Below are positions 1 through 10,968 of a stretch of 64,000 bases of DNA, piece by piece (within the stretch, counting starts at the first letter, position 1; each line of letters opens with the position of its first letter). The position numbers and the translations under genes are program-made. This DNA comes from Otatea glauca. Lineage: Eukaryota > Streptophyta > Magnoliopsida > Poales > Poaceae. Where the stretch lies: NCBI GenBank assembly GCA_036346275.1, contig CM070719.1:34315591-34379590 (forward strand), given 5' to 3'. The notes beneath the pieces are model-generated. The model made no database searches. It had not been told where the DNA came from and saw only the letters and a program-made list of their open reading frames with translations.

Positions 1-561
1 TTAATCCAAAAGAAGGTAGCATTAGATCGAATCCTGTTCTTCAAGTGAGGCATGTGGGGAGCAAGTTACGGCCATGCCTCCTTGCCTGCCAGCCTGCTGC
101 CACCTCCGTGTTCCATTTTGCTGCAACGAGCACCGTCGATCGACTCCACGGAAGGCAATAATCTGGGCTGATTGATTGCCTGCTCAGCAGGTATAGGTTG
201 GTTGAGAAGCTTGCTCTGTCTGGTTTTTAGTGATTTTAGCATTATTTTCCGAGATTTTAGCATCGAGTTTGTTTCATTATGAATCTGTGATGATGATTTT
301 TTATATAAAAAAGATTACCAAGCACCCTAAAATTGGGATAGTCAGATGTTGTTCCGTTTTTCGTTGTATCAGATTCAGAGGTACCAACCGGTATGCTAGA
401 AATGTCCTGTTTGTCAATTGGTCCTCTCTATTATTCTCCTTTACTTATTTTTTTTGGATATTGACAAAGTCTCCAATACATTTCTTTTGGTCATCACTTT
501 ATTTTATTTGCCTTGACACTACACACAGCTATTTAATTAGAATATAATGTAGTTATCACTT
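1..561. other. Intergenic DNA, nothing recognised
   Basis: I see no open frame with family resemblance, no terminal repeats and no RNA gene here. The longest open frame, at 230-547, is low complexity and resembles no known protein family. Confidence 0.5.
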
Positions 562-833
562 AGGGCAAGTACAATAGCAAAGCCAACTACTATCTAACAG
601 TAAGCTAAAAGCCAGTTTGTACAATAACTGTCTCTAAAGGTTGTCTTTAGATGTTGTGTAATAACTATCTTTTCTATCTTGTACATAAATAATCGACCTA
701 TACTCTCGTGCAAAGCTGGCTACTAAATAAGAGCCAGCTCTCTTCTCTCTCCTCTTTTCTCACTCCTCCACATAGACTAAAACTGATGTGTACAGATTAA
801 GAGCCAGCTAACATGGCCTTATTGTCCATGTCC
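562..833. mobile_element. MITE candidate with imperfect terminal inverted repeats
   Basis: The stretch begins GGGCAAGTACAATA and ends TATTGTCCATGTCC, which pair as inverted repeats at about 10 of 14 positions. The interior is AT-rich, with short repeated GAGCCAGCT/AGCTGGCT motifs. Size (about 270 bp) and ends fit a non-autonomous DNA transposon of the kind common near grass genes. No convincing TSD is visible, so the superfamily is left open. Confidence 0.4.
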
Positions 834-1439
834 GGTAGCATTGCCCCGTAGCAACCAATTCGATCAAGGCCATGTTTGACACGTAAGAATTCCACATGAA
901 ACAGTTCAATATTTCCGCATGAATCGAGAAAATTTCAGTATTCCAAAGAGAGCCAAACTGTTACTTTTTTTAAATCAGATAGGTGTTATAGTGTCTAAAC
1001 TTCATGACATATATACTCAGGTACCGTAGTCTGTACGTAATACTGGTAATTTTCATTGACAGTATAATATATCACAGTTTGATCCATATCCAACCTGTGT
1101 AGTATACTTACTATGTTTTCCCGTGCATGCATGCATGTTCAGGTAACAGAACAGTCGCATCATTTTTTGATTCCTTACTCTCAAAGGAAAGGAAGAAGGT
1201 AAAGAAGTCTATACCGAATACCGCATACAGAGAGAACAGCAATAGATCCTTCATGCCTAAGTACACTGCCGTAAAGTGACAAGGTAGCCTCACTAGGCAG
1301 TACGTAGCAATAATTGATACCCTCCGCGTATAATACTGGCCACGGTACAGAGTCAAGCTGCAGTGTGAAATACTACTCCAATAGTCCAACATGCCTCCAT
1401 TGCAGTCGTTGCATCATCGTCAAAAATTTAGTTTTTAGT
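834..1439. other. Intergenic DNA, nothing recognised
   Basis: A mixed-composition stretch with CATG-rich runs. No coding, RNA or repeat structure can be supported. Confidence 0.4.
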
Positions 1440-1576
1440 TCACTTCTCTCACCCTCCGAAATCCAAAATTTCGGCAAAATCTCATTATTTTGGACAAAAT
1501 TCAAAAAGTAAAATTCAAATCTGAAATTTTTTGACCGAGATTTCCGAAATTTCGTCCGAAATTGCCGAAATCTCGG

Positions 1577-2235
1577 CAAATTTCAACTGAACGAAAAATT
1601 GTCCAAACAATGTTAACAAATTTTGAAAAAAAATTTGGATGGTCCTGACACATCACTAATTTTCTAATAAAAATTTCAGATGATGATAAAACATGAGGAA
1701 GTTTTAAAAATTCTGACAGTGCTACTATCCAGATAAAAGGCTGACCGGCAAATTTCAACTGAATGGAACATGATGCAAACCACGTTAGAAACTTTTGAAA
1801 ATTTTTGTCTATGGTCCTGACATATCCATAATATTCTCATAAAATTTTAAGATGATGATCATGCATGAGGAATTTTTAAAATTCGGAAAGTGCTACTAAA
1901 GGCTGACCAACAAATTTCAACCGAATGGAAAATGGTTCAAACCACGTTAGTAAATTTTTAAAATTGTTGTGCATATTATTGACACATCCATAATATTCCC
2001 ATAAATTTTCAGATGATGAACAAGCTTGAGGAATTTTCAAAAATTCGGAAAGTGCTACTGAAGATTGACCGACAAATTTCAACCGAATGAAAAATGGTTC
2101 AAACCATGTTAGAAAATTTTGAAATTTTTTTGGATGGTCCTGATGCATCACTAATGTTCCCATAAAATTTTTATATGATGATCAAGCTTGAGGAATTTTC
2201 AAAAATTGTGACGGTGCTGCTATCCTGATAAAAGC
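1577..2235. repeat. Tandem array, four units of about 163 bp
   Basis: The motif CAAATTTCAACYGAAYG recurs at about 1579, 1749, 1911 and 2073, giving spacings of roughly 170, 162 and 162 bp. Each unit also carries a GGTCCTGAC-like box, an ATAATATTC-like box, a GATGATSA box and a GTGCTACT box in the same order. The last unit fades out at about 2235. The units are clearly diverged, so the array is old. No protein is encoded. Confidence 0.8.
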
Positions 2236-2627
2236 CTTATGGTGCTACTGTTCCAAATTTTCAAAAGTTGTGTATGTATGTTGATTTCCTCATGCCTCAT
2301 CTCACCATTGGCAATTTGGAGATTTCAGAACTCCAAGTTGCTAGTCCTGGAGCCACATATTAGTTGCCCAAACACAGGAAATCACTGCGCAATAACTCAG
2401 GATGATTCCAGCAATAGAAAATCATGGATAGGCATAATTTCCTAGTGTTTCTTCTCAAAAACCAGAGAGCCTGATTGCCTTTGCTTGTTGTCATAAGAGG
2501 AAAACTAAAAATATCCTTGATACATGTTTACTAAGTTGGTTGATTGAATGATTTAAGTTGGGATCTTCCTTGGTATCATTCTCGTAAATCATAATGTCAA
2601 GAACTTTTAACGCTATATAAATACTGG

Positions 2628-2706
2628 TTGCTCGGTTGGTGAAACGCGCTGGAACATTGCCGTCGGTAGTTGGTTCAAATCCCATGTTTGACATTTTTTT
2701 TTTTTT
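2628..2706 (+). other. tRNA-like or SINE-like Pol III promoter remnant
   Basis: GCTCGGTTGGTGAAACGC resembles the D-arm/A-box of a tRNA gene. About 40 bp downstream, GGTTCAAATCC matches a B-box/T-loop, and a run of T follows at about 2693, as expected for Pol III termination. Acceptor-stem pairing is poor, so this is not a working tRNA. A decayed tRNA-derived SINE or tRNA fragment fits best. Confidence 0.3.
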
Positions 2707-2836
2707 AGTTTTGGATGCATCAAAAAATGTTGCCTTCATAGGGATCGAACCGAGGCCTAATCCCATGTTCCAGATCATTTTTTTTAAGTTTTGATGCATC
2801 AAAAAAAGTTGCTTGATAGGGATCGAACGCAAGGAC
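2681..2836. repeat. Two-copy tandem duplication of about 78 bp
   Basis: A unit running ATCCCATGTT, a T-run, AGTTTTGGATGCATCAAAAA, then AGGGATCGAAC occurs twice (about 2681-2759 and 2760-2836). GGGATCGAAC is the reverse complement of a tRNA T-loop-like GTTCGATCCC, so each unit carries an inverted B-box-like motif. Confidence 0.6.
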
Positions 2837-3035
2837 GTGTTGCATTAGCACCAACAATTCAAGCATCCGAGCAAAAGCTACAAGCTGTACTATTGATGTG
2901 CATTACATTTTGAAGCATATCAGGTCCTAAAACTATCACTTCCGGCTGATTGAGTAGCAATTTTGGTCCTGGACCGAATTCTCGGCCAAAATAGACGAGG
3001 TTTCGCCGAAATTCACGGAATAATTTGAAAAAAAA

Positions 3036-3618
3036 AAAAAATTTATTCCACTGAGATTATATGCTGTCAACATGAGCACGAGGAGAGCAAATGCATGCAT
3101 AAGCTTTTGTTCGTTTTCTTGGAGTAGTTTCCTTTCCTGGGGAATCCAACTCTTCCAAACCAGATTTGGATCATGGCCTGGTAGGTGGTACGTAGCTGCT
3201 AGCTGTGGCAGTGAGCCTCTTTTAGCAACTTGCTGCTTGCAAGTTAGTCCCATGCATGCCACTGCAACAAGCATGCAAGCAACATATAGCAGCAGTCACT
3301 TTCTTCGGAATAGGTATGCAAGTTGTACGACACTACTAGAGTCTCGTCTAGCTAGCTAGCTAATTTTCTGTTTCTAGAATCTCGTAGTACTCTCTGTATG
3401 GTACCAGGGAACTTTCAGTTGGGAAGCTTTCGTCATGGGAACTTTCAACTAGGAATTGAAAAGTTTTAACTAGACAGAACCAAGCTAACAATGAGAAATT
3501 TTCAATTGCGGACTGGAACTTTCAAAACGGAAGAAATCCAACTAGATTTCGATCTTTCAATTGAAAAGGGAAGGAGGATTTCGCACTTCGAATTGAACGG
3601 GAACTTCCAAACAAAAAA
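3036..3618. other. Intergenic DNA with short GGGAACTTTCAA repeats
   Basis: Between about 3410 and 3610 the motif GGAACTTTCAAYT and its complement AATTGAAAG recur several times in both orientations, hinting at a small decayed foldback element. A minus-strand open frame at 2936-3274 (112 codons) starts plausibly but matches no family I recognise. Confidence 0.3.
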
Positions 3619-3737
3619 CACTACTACAAAATGATACAACACTACCTCTTAATCTTAGTCGGTTCCTAACTTTTAAGAAAAAAATTGATAATGATATATG
3701 ATTCAGCATGGGTGAGAAATATGGTGCAAACATAACT

Positions 3738-3812
3738 ATCGGTTCTGAGGTCAGAACCGATAGTGATTATGGTCATCATGATCGGATTTTGAAGTTAGAA
3801 TCAATCGGGATA
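3738..3812. repeat. Left subterminal repeats of the 3619 CACTA
   Basis: GGTTCTGAGGTCAGAACC is a short hairpin followed by CGATAGTGATTATGG and related copies. It matches the AGAACCGATAG motif at the right end. CACTA transposases bind arrays of this kind; here the array is short. Confidence 0.6.
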
Positions 3813-4065
3813 GTAATACCAAACGCTTTCCCGTGCTTAAGCTCCCGACTTCTCCTCCCGATGCATTCAAATACCACCAAAAACCGAGGCGCCCACCTCG
3901 CACTTGACCTCTCGGCTTCCCCTCTATTCTATAAAGAAGGAGTTCTCTTCTTGCCTGCGTCCTGCCCCTCTGGCGCTCCTCACTCGTGTCGCCCCTCGGC
4001 CTCCCCGGCTCGCCCGCATCGCCCATCTGCCTCCTCGGCTCCGTTACGCCAATGTCCATCACTCA

Positions 4066-4503
4066 TTTGATTATTGCTGAATATACTGATTATGATTGCT
4101 TAGCTTCCTCTGTTCATACCCCCTGTTTAGTCAGTTGTTGATATACCTGTTTGGCCGAACTGTTCATAATCTGATTTTGATCATTTGAATAGTGAATCAC
4201 TACCGGTTGTATGCTCAATGATACAATGGGTCTATTAATGAACTAAAACAATTAAAGTACCGAATGTAGCCTTGAACTATAGAGTTGCTTCATGTTAATG
4301 CTAGAAAGTATTGATTTTATTTCACTGTCTTTGAGCTTGATCATCATATTTAGTATCTTGTTTGATACTGATTTGATTATTGATGAATATACTGATTATG
4401 ATTGCTTAGCTTGCTCTATTCATAGCCCCTGTTTAGTCAGTTGTTGATATACCTGCTTGGCTGAACTGTTCATAATCTGATTTTGATTATTTGAATAGTG
4501 AAA
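4066..4503 (+). repeat. Internal direct duplication of about 135 bp
   Basis: The segment from about 4066 to 4200 recurs at about 4369-4503 with few changes; both copies contain GAATATACTGATTATGATTG and TTTAGTCAGTTGTTGATATA. They are separated by about 170 bp. A third partial copy of the TACCTGCTTGG...CATAAT part follows at about 4520. Confidence 0.8.
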
Positions 4504-4786
4504 TTGACTTTAAATACTTTATACCTGCTTGGTCGAACTGTGCATAATTTAGGAAGTTAAAGTTCAGGACCTTATTTGCTTATTTAATTGTCTAGTTCGA
4601 TTTTGATTATATGACCCTAGTGTAGTGGAGGTAAAAGATTAGTCTCTAGCAGCCCTACACCTTGGGGCAAGGAGGCTGAAGATCTAACCTTCAGTAGCTT
4701 GACATCTGAGAGCAGTCTATCCTATAATCATTCATCATATATTTATTTATGTCCCAGTAACTGCAAATTGTACACATATATAAAAT

Positions 4787-5260
4787 GGAGCATACAAAGA
4801 AGATAGACGACATGGAAAAGCTGTTATGCTAAACAAAAACTTTAGATGGAGATATAACAATTGAAGGAAAAGTCTGAGTTAACAGAAAAGATTTATAAGA
4901 TAAAATAAAAACTGAAAGATATAGATGACAAATCACAAGATATTGAATCTCTTAACCATGCACTCATCACTAAGGAGTGCAAGGCGCAGAGCTGGAAGAA
5001 GCCGAAGCTAAGCTTATAGAGGTAATATAAAAATTTCTACTATTTAATTTGACGTGGTAACTGATAATATACCAAAGTAGCCTATTTTCATAATAAAATG
5101 GTCGCTTTTATAGGGATTAAGAGATATGACTAAAAGTCAATTAGTTATTGGTGTTAAACAAATAGGCACTATGCCGAAGCTGTGTAACTACAAAGAGAAT
5201 CGAAAAGCCTCTATTGCGGAAGCTATAGCACATATGATAGCAAACATGGAAAATCCCTAA
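4787..5260 (+). pseudogene. Captured fragment of an FDM/XH-domain gene
   Basis: The sequence looks like the 3' part of a plant FDM (factor of DNA methylation, XS-XH domain) gene, which acts in RNA-directed DNA methylation. The first exon-like part encodes a broken coiled coil ending in a DIESLNHALITKE-like stretch and EAEAKLIE. An intron with GT...TATAG ends follows (about 5022-5113). Then come GLRDM and IGVKQIG, matching the GLKDM / IGVKRMG start of XH domains. From 5171, MPKLCNYKENRKASIAEAI resembles the XH C-terminus (PELWNFKEGRKATL in the family), with the middle of the domain deleted. Stop codons and frameshifts in the upstream part rule out function. It lies wholly inside the CACTA element, so transduplication is the likely origin. 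Family assignment is from motif recognition only. Confidence 0.6.
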
Positions 5261-5714
5261 GGTGTCTCGTTGTCTTGATCTATCAAATAATGTTGTTTCT
5301 CAATGTATGCTTGTTGATATTTGTGGTATCATATCTTCTTAATGTATTGTCATATGAAATTATTTTAACTACTTTATTGTATCCTTGTAACCTAACAGGA
5401 AATACTTTAGATAAAAGTTGGCTATAAAAATGACTGCTTTTGTGCCAAGAAGTATGTGCCTTATATTAGTGGACAATCTATGTGGTACTCTAGATGCAAT
5501 TGCTTAGGGCAAAGAGCCTTCTACTAGGACGACAGGGTTTCTTGAGGAGATTTACGTTAGAGGATTGTGCTATCCTGAGGAGAGTTACGTTAGAGGATTG
5601 TGCTACTGATTTCTTCATTGAGTATGTATCCATAAATTAGCACTATGAATAGTTTTGAAAATGTGAATATACTGTGAATATGTTAATCAATGAGTATATT
5701 ATGAATATGAATAT
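5261..5714. other. CACTA interior, no gene recognised
   Basis: AT-rich sequence with a TGAATATACTGTGAATATG-type repeat near 5660-5719. The same repeat resumes at about 13050-13160, beyond the inserted LTRs, which shows that both flanks belong to one element. Confidence 0.5.
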
Positions 5715-5719
5715 GAATA

Positions 5720-8700
5720 TGTAACAACCCCCATTTTTGCATAAAATGCTAAAATAAGAATCTATGTGCATACAGTACTAGTCCTATGATCAGTGACTAG
5801 CACACACATTTACAACAATTGATATCACATCCATACTCTTTATTACATATATTAATGGTAATTTATACAATAAAGTCTTACAAACAGAGTGAAATGCAGC
5901 GGAAAGAAGCAAAAGTCTTGTAGTGTGCCTATCCAACCCTCAAGCAACTGACAAGGCATAATCCCTAGAAAAAATTCATCGTTAATATCCATGAATCCTG
6001 CGTCAAAATATATGTCGTCTGGAGGTTTGCTAACTTCACCTAAAAACAACAAATAAGAAAGGGTGAGTACTTTCTTACTCAGCAATACTTTTAGAAAACC
6101 TATATTATATGCAGGCCATTTCAAAGGAAAGGCTTCTAAGATTAATTTGCATAAAGCCAATTTGAAATGTAAATACTAAATAGTAGATTGCAAATGAAAT
6201 TTAAATAAAAGAAATTTAATATATAAAATAGCAGTATGTAAGTACGAATATAAAAATTCACGAACCTGGGTGATATGACCACATCCACGAACCACTTCCC
6301 ACCAACACACGGTAGAAATCCGATTTTATGAAAATAAAAATAGATAACTATGTGATGACTTTACCAAGTGCCCTTAACCATGGGCGCAGCTAATCGATTA
6401 ATTTTACACTCCGCAGAGGTGTACAGTTTTACCCAAAAGACATGACTGACTCTTTGTGCAATCTATATTAGCACACTTCTTTTGGTGTGCCGCAAAGAGT
6501 CATGACATAACCGTTACATTATTTAACCCAAACTTTGCACCAGCCCCGGTGACGAAAACCATATCATGCCGGCAGAAACTCAGAGTGAAATCATGATGTT
6601 TCTCCCCATGGCATGGCGTACACCATTGTATCAGTAAATGTTATTCCCAACACCTCGGTGTGGGCGCCCCTTCAAGCAAACCTAAACCAGAATGCCCGTA
6701 CTACTCCAACCTACCAATGTGCAAGGCTAGAATTAAGTAACTTAATAGGTTAAGGATGTCTCATACCAGCACTTGTGGTTGTACGTATTTCTTGGCCTGA
6801 AAATAATTTATAGTTCGATCCTTAATCCGACATGGGCGATAATCTCCCCTACACTACGTGCAACACCTGCACCTCCAGCTATTACCAATAATCATCCGCA
6901 TTTAAACCATAGTTTTTATTTTCATTTTTAACCAAAATACCATCAACATTAAAGTCATATCCAACACTTTTAATATTGTCCAACATTTTAAGTTATAAAG
7001 AGCTTGAGTCTTTATTAAGCATGGTTAAGCATGACTACTAAGTATGAGTGATCCCAAATTGACATTAAGTATTGTCTACCTTAATCTAGGGTTATCAAGG
7101 TTCACAAATTTATACTTATCAAGGAAGTTCCATGTATCTACAGGTATAACTACCATTACCCACAATATAGCAATATTTAAACAACATAATGTATGCAATG
7201 AAACATTTATAAAATTGGGATCAACATGGTCAAAGAGGGTGCTTGCCTTGCTTAGTTACTATTTATGACGAAGTCGTGGTCGTAGTCGACATTGTCGATG
7301 GCGGGTTTAACGACGTTGGGTTCTACACGTCGCGAACGAAGAACACAACAAATAACAACTAACAAGTTTTCAATAAAGGCAAGTAGAAATCGGATGGAAA
7401 ACCAAGTAGAAACAAACTATAGAAAACAGGTATGATTTAAGGTTGGGTTCTTATGATTTCATGTGCTCGGATTCTAGTCGATCTTATATCATTACCAATG
7501 ATACTACTTCTTATTTTATGAATCACTTTTCTTTATTTTATGAATTCAAGAGGCTAAAATTATGTATTCTTGTATTTATAACTTCGAATTCAAGATGCTA
7601 AAATTATTTAGATTAATAGGATTAAAACATGAGTTTAGGAATGGGTAACTCATATGGACTACAGGGTATTGATATTCAACCGACTAACGCAAGAAGTGTC
7701 TAGGTTTAGACTGCTGGATTTTAGGACATATATTTATGGCTTTAAGAAGGTTATGATGGTACAAATATCTCAATCAATATTTTCTTATTACTTAAGTTCG
7801 TGTACCTATGTTACGGATTTTAGGGATTACATTATGCAGGGTTAGGTTTTTAACAGGATTCAAAGGCAATGCATGCTGAAACAGATTTACTTGTACATAA
7901 TAGGATGGTCTTGAGTTTTACAGCATATATGAACTGGTTTTACATGTATTAGTATTTTCATCGATGATAGTTATACATATATTAATTAAACAACATCATT
8001 TAGGAACTAGGTTTCATCTAAGCAAACTATAGATATCTTTGCAAGATTAGCTAATCTAGACCTATAGCACCATTGCGGTTTAGTTTTATGGATTTTATTT
8101 ACATATTAATCACATGTATATATATATATACCTAAAGAAGATTAGTTACAAACTTGATTTGCACTTAAACAAATATGAAATACCTTTGCATAAACAGGGG
8201 TATTATGGTCTTAATGAGGTATAATAATTGGTTTCACCATTATTTGAATTTTATATGCTCAAGTTACAATTATTTTAATTTCTATGCATTAAAAACAATC
8301 TATTTTCAAATCTAAACCAAACTAGATTCGAATCTAAATATTTTTGCATATTCAAAATATTCATATCCTCAGGAACATTTTAAAATTTATTTCATGAATT
8401 AAAGAGTTATGGTTTACATATTTGTAATAGTAACCATATTAGGATTTGTTTGAATTTTAAATTCAAATAATTCAAACCAAGTTTGAAAATTAAATATTTT
8501 TGCACAAATGGGTTTCTAAGGGTCTCAGGAGCATATATAAATTATTTTATTACTTTAATAATTGCAGTTTTTCTTAGTTGCAATAAAGTCCATATTAGGG
8601 TTTATACATATTTTAATTCTAATAATTTAAACTTTGGTTCACAAATAAATATTTTTGCATATTCTAAATGTACATGATTTTATACCAATATAGAAATTTA

Positions 8701-10958
8701 TTTCATTAATTTTGGATTTGAAATACACAAAATATAAGCAAATGAATATGTTAGGTTTAGGAAAATACTAAAAATCAGGAAAACTGCCTCTTTCGGAAAG
8801 TGCGCCTTTGAGCCGAAAAAGCGCTTTCCATTGTTTTGGGTTATGCCAGGCTGAGGCGCTGATGAGCTGGGCCTATATGGCAAAGAGTGGCTGTGCACAC
8901 AAGTGATTGACGTGTGGGCCCGTGAGGCAGAGAACTAAGCGTGGCTTGGTGGCTAACTTGTGGGAGTCAATGGCAGTGACTCGACGTGATTTAATGGCTG
9001 ACCAGCTAGGCCCACAGGATAATGAAATGGCCGAGCTTAACTCTCTGACTGGCGGGTCCCGTTGCGTAGCCATAGAGAACAGAGAGCCAAGTTTTCCAGC
9101 TTGCTGACGGCGAACCATGGCCGGAGAGATGGAATGAGTTCCACCATGAGCTTCAGCACATGCTTGCGCCTCTAGAGGTGGTCTTCTTGGCGACCGACGA
9201 CAACGAAAAGTGGTGCACCACTGGAGCCGTGCGGTGGCGGCCATGTTCGGCTGGCGGAGAAGCACAAGCAAGGGCTCTAAAGCTTTATTTTCACCATTAA
9301 CAGCACCAACGAGATGCAAGGGTTCCATTTTAGCCTATAACTGAGAAGATGAGTAAGCGCATAGGGGGTCTCACCGTGGGAGGTGGCGACGGAGGGAAAA
9401 GCTTGGTGCAGCGATTCGTTGGGGAAGAAAGGCACCAATTGAGGGTGGAGATGGGTTCTAGGTGCTATGAAAAGGGTTTTGGCTAGGTGATTTGCTCTGT
9501 GGTTCACTGGAAACGGCGAATAGGAATTCTCCTCTTCTTCTCCAGTGTTACATGGATTTGGTGGTTTGGGGCGAATTTCTGGCACAAATGGTATGGCTTG
9601 GCAGTTGATGGGGTATTGCATTGCCCCAGGCTAGCTTTTATAGCCGGTTGAGTCGGTGATTACAGGGTTTGGTCGCAGGTGTGGAGTTGAGGCTGTGTGA
9701 GGCAGTAGCGGTGTTTTTTTGATGATGAGCTTGAGGTGCACTGGCTGAGGTGAATCTGTGGTAGGGTCAGCAGGTCAGCACCTTGGGTTGCATGACATTA
9801 CGGCGGGAAAGCGAGAAGAAATGAGGCGGTGCTGCTCGGTCTGGTCTGCGCGCGAGAGAGAGAGCCGAGATAGAGAGAAGAGGTTGGATGAAGAAGGGTG
9901 TAGAAATGGGAAGATCTGGCTGACAGGTGGGGCATTCTTGGCTGTGAAAGTAGTCGGTAGGAGAGAGAAAGCTATTTGGGCCCACATGCCAGAGAAAGAA
10001 AGGGAGAAATTCTGGTCCCTTCCTCAGGACAACAAGGCTTAGGGCATTAATTAGGGCTATCAAATCATGCTAACATTTTCTGATATATTTTTTTATAGGT
10101 CGGCAGGATAAGGTTTGCTATCCAGTAGAAATGTTAGGTTAAAATTCACTGTATAAAAATTTAAACAATTCTGACAAAGCATGTTATCAAATTCTGTATA
10201 TTCCATTTTTCATTTTATTGATGATCAAAATGAAGTTAATATTTTCTAAAGATTTTTTAAGGTTTTAAATAACACAATTTATCTTTTGTAAATTTTTTAG
10301 ATTTTTATATTTGAAATTTAAATTGTGACATTGCTATTTTCTTATTTAATTACTTTCTATTTTTGAATTTTAAAAGGCAGCAAATGAAAGTTTTCATTTT
10401 TGATATTTTTACTAGAGGTATATAATGATTGGATGTCAGTATGGTCAAAATCTCAGCTTTAGTTAAGCCTTGGAGATTTCTACAAAAATCTGACAATCTC
10501 TGGATTGATATCTTATCTCATGATTACATTTGTATTTTCTTATATTTAAAAGGTCCAGATCATCTCAAACATCATGAGTAGGGTTCTGGAGTGCTTTGAT
10601 ATTTTAGTATGATTTTTGCAGATTTATTTTGGTTTTTGTGTTTTTTACCTTTTTACCATTTCAATATATATATGACTTTTGCTTTTAGAGCCAAAACTCA
10701 AGAAAACCAATATTGCTAGAAAATTCAGAAAATGGAAATTAAATTAATATCATATTTAAAACTTATTTTCATAGTTTGTTTATTTTAGATGGAAAAGTTT
10801 TAATACTGCATCTTATTGATTTCTTAAGATTAAAATGCAAGAAAATGAGGAAAAAGATATTGTTTTAAATCAAAATCTTGATTCCAGTTAAAAATTTTTA
10901 TCCAATTTCATTTTAAAATTTTTATTTTTCCTATTTTTGAATTTTTCGGGATGATACA
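5720..10958 (-). mobile_element. Solo-LTR-like unit, long family B, copy 1
   Basis: The unit runs from TGTAACAACCCCC to ...CGGGATGATACA and is flanked by a perfect 5 bp TSD, GAATA (5715-5719 and 10959-10963). The TG...CA ends and 5 bp TSD fit an LTR retrotransposon, yet there is no internal domain, no primer site and no second LTR, so a solo LTR of 5.2 kb is the simplest reading. A GC-rich leader-like segment lies at about 8800-10040. Hairpins shared with the other long LTRs lie at 6472-6489 and 6065-6080. Very long LTRs occur in Del/Tekay-type chromoviruses and in Ogre-type Tat elements; the lineage cannot be settled here. Small open frames inside are non-coding noise. Confidence 0.75.
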
Positions 10959-10968
10959 GAATATACTA

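Larger units (their letters stand above)
1440..3035. mobile_element. Old repeat unit with diverged inverted ends
   Basis: Sequence near 1450-1510, rich in the TTTCGGC/CCGAAAT motif, reappears as a diverged inverted copy near 2965-3020. Both arms read roughly TTTCGGCRAAAYCTC then ATTTTGG. Between the arms lie a tandem array (1577-2235) and a small tRNA-like region. The arrangement suggests a degraded DNA transposon with long inverted ends, but no TSD or transposase is visible. The arms match only about 70 percent by eye. Confidence 0.3.

Noticed and set aside
230..547. 105-codon plus-strand ORF
   Set aside because: Hydrophobic, low-complexity translation in AT-rich DNA, with no family resemblance.
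834..990. Short MITE with GGCCATGTTTG-like ends
   Set aside because: The proposed ends do not form a believable inverted repeat and no TSD was found.
2628..2706. Functional tRNA gene
   Set aside because: A-box and B-box similarity only; the acceptor and T stems do not pair well and no clear anticodon arm is present.
2936..3274. 112-codon minus-strand ORF
   Set aside because: No recognised domain, and its end runs into a homopolymer and the TTTCGGC repeat arm. It could be an orphan exon but I cannot support it.
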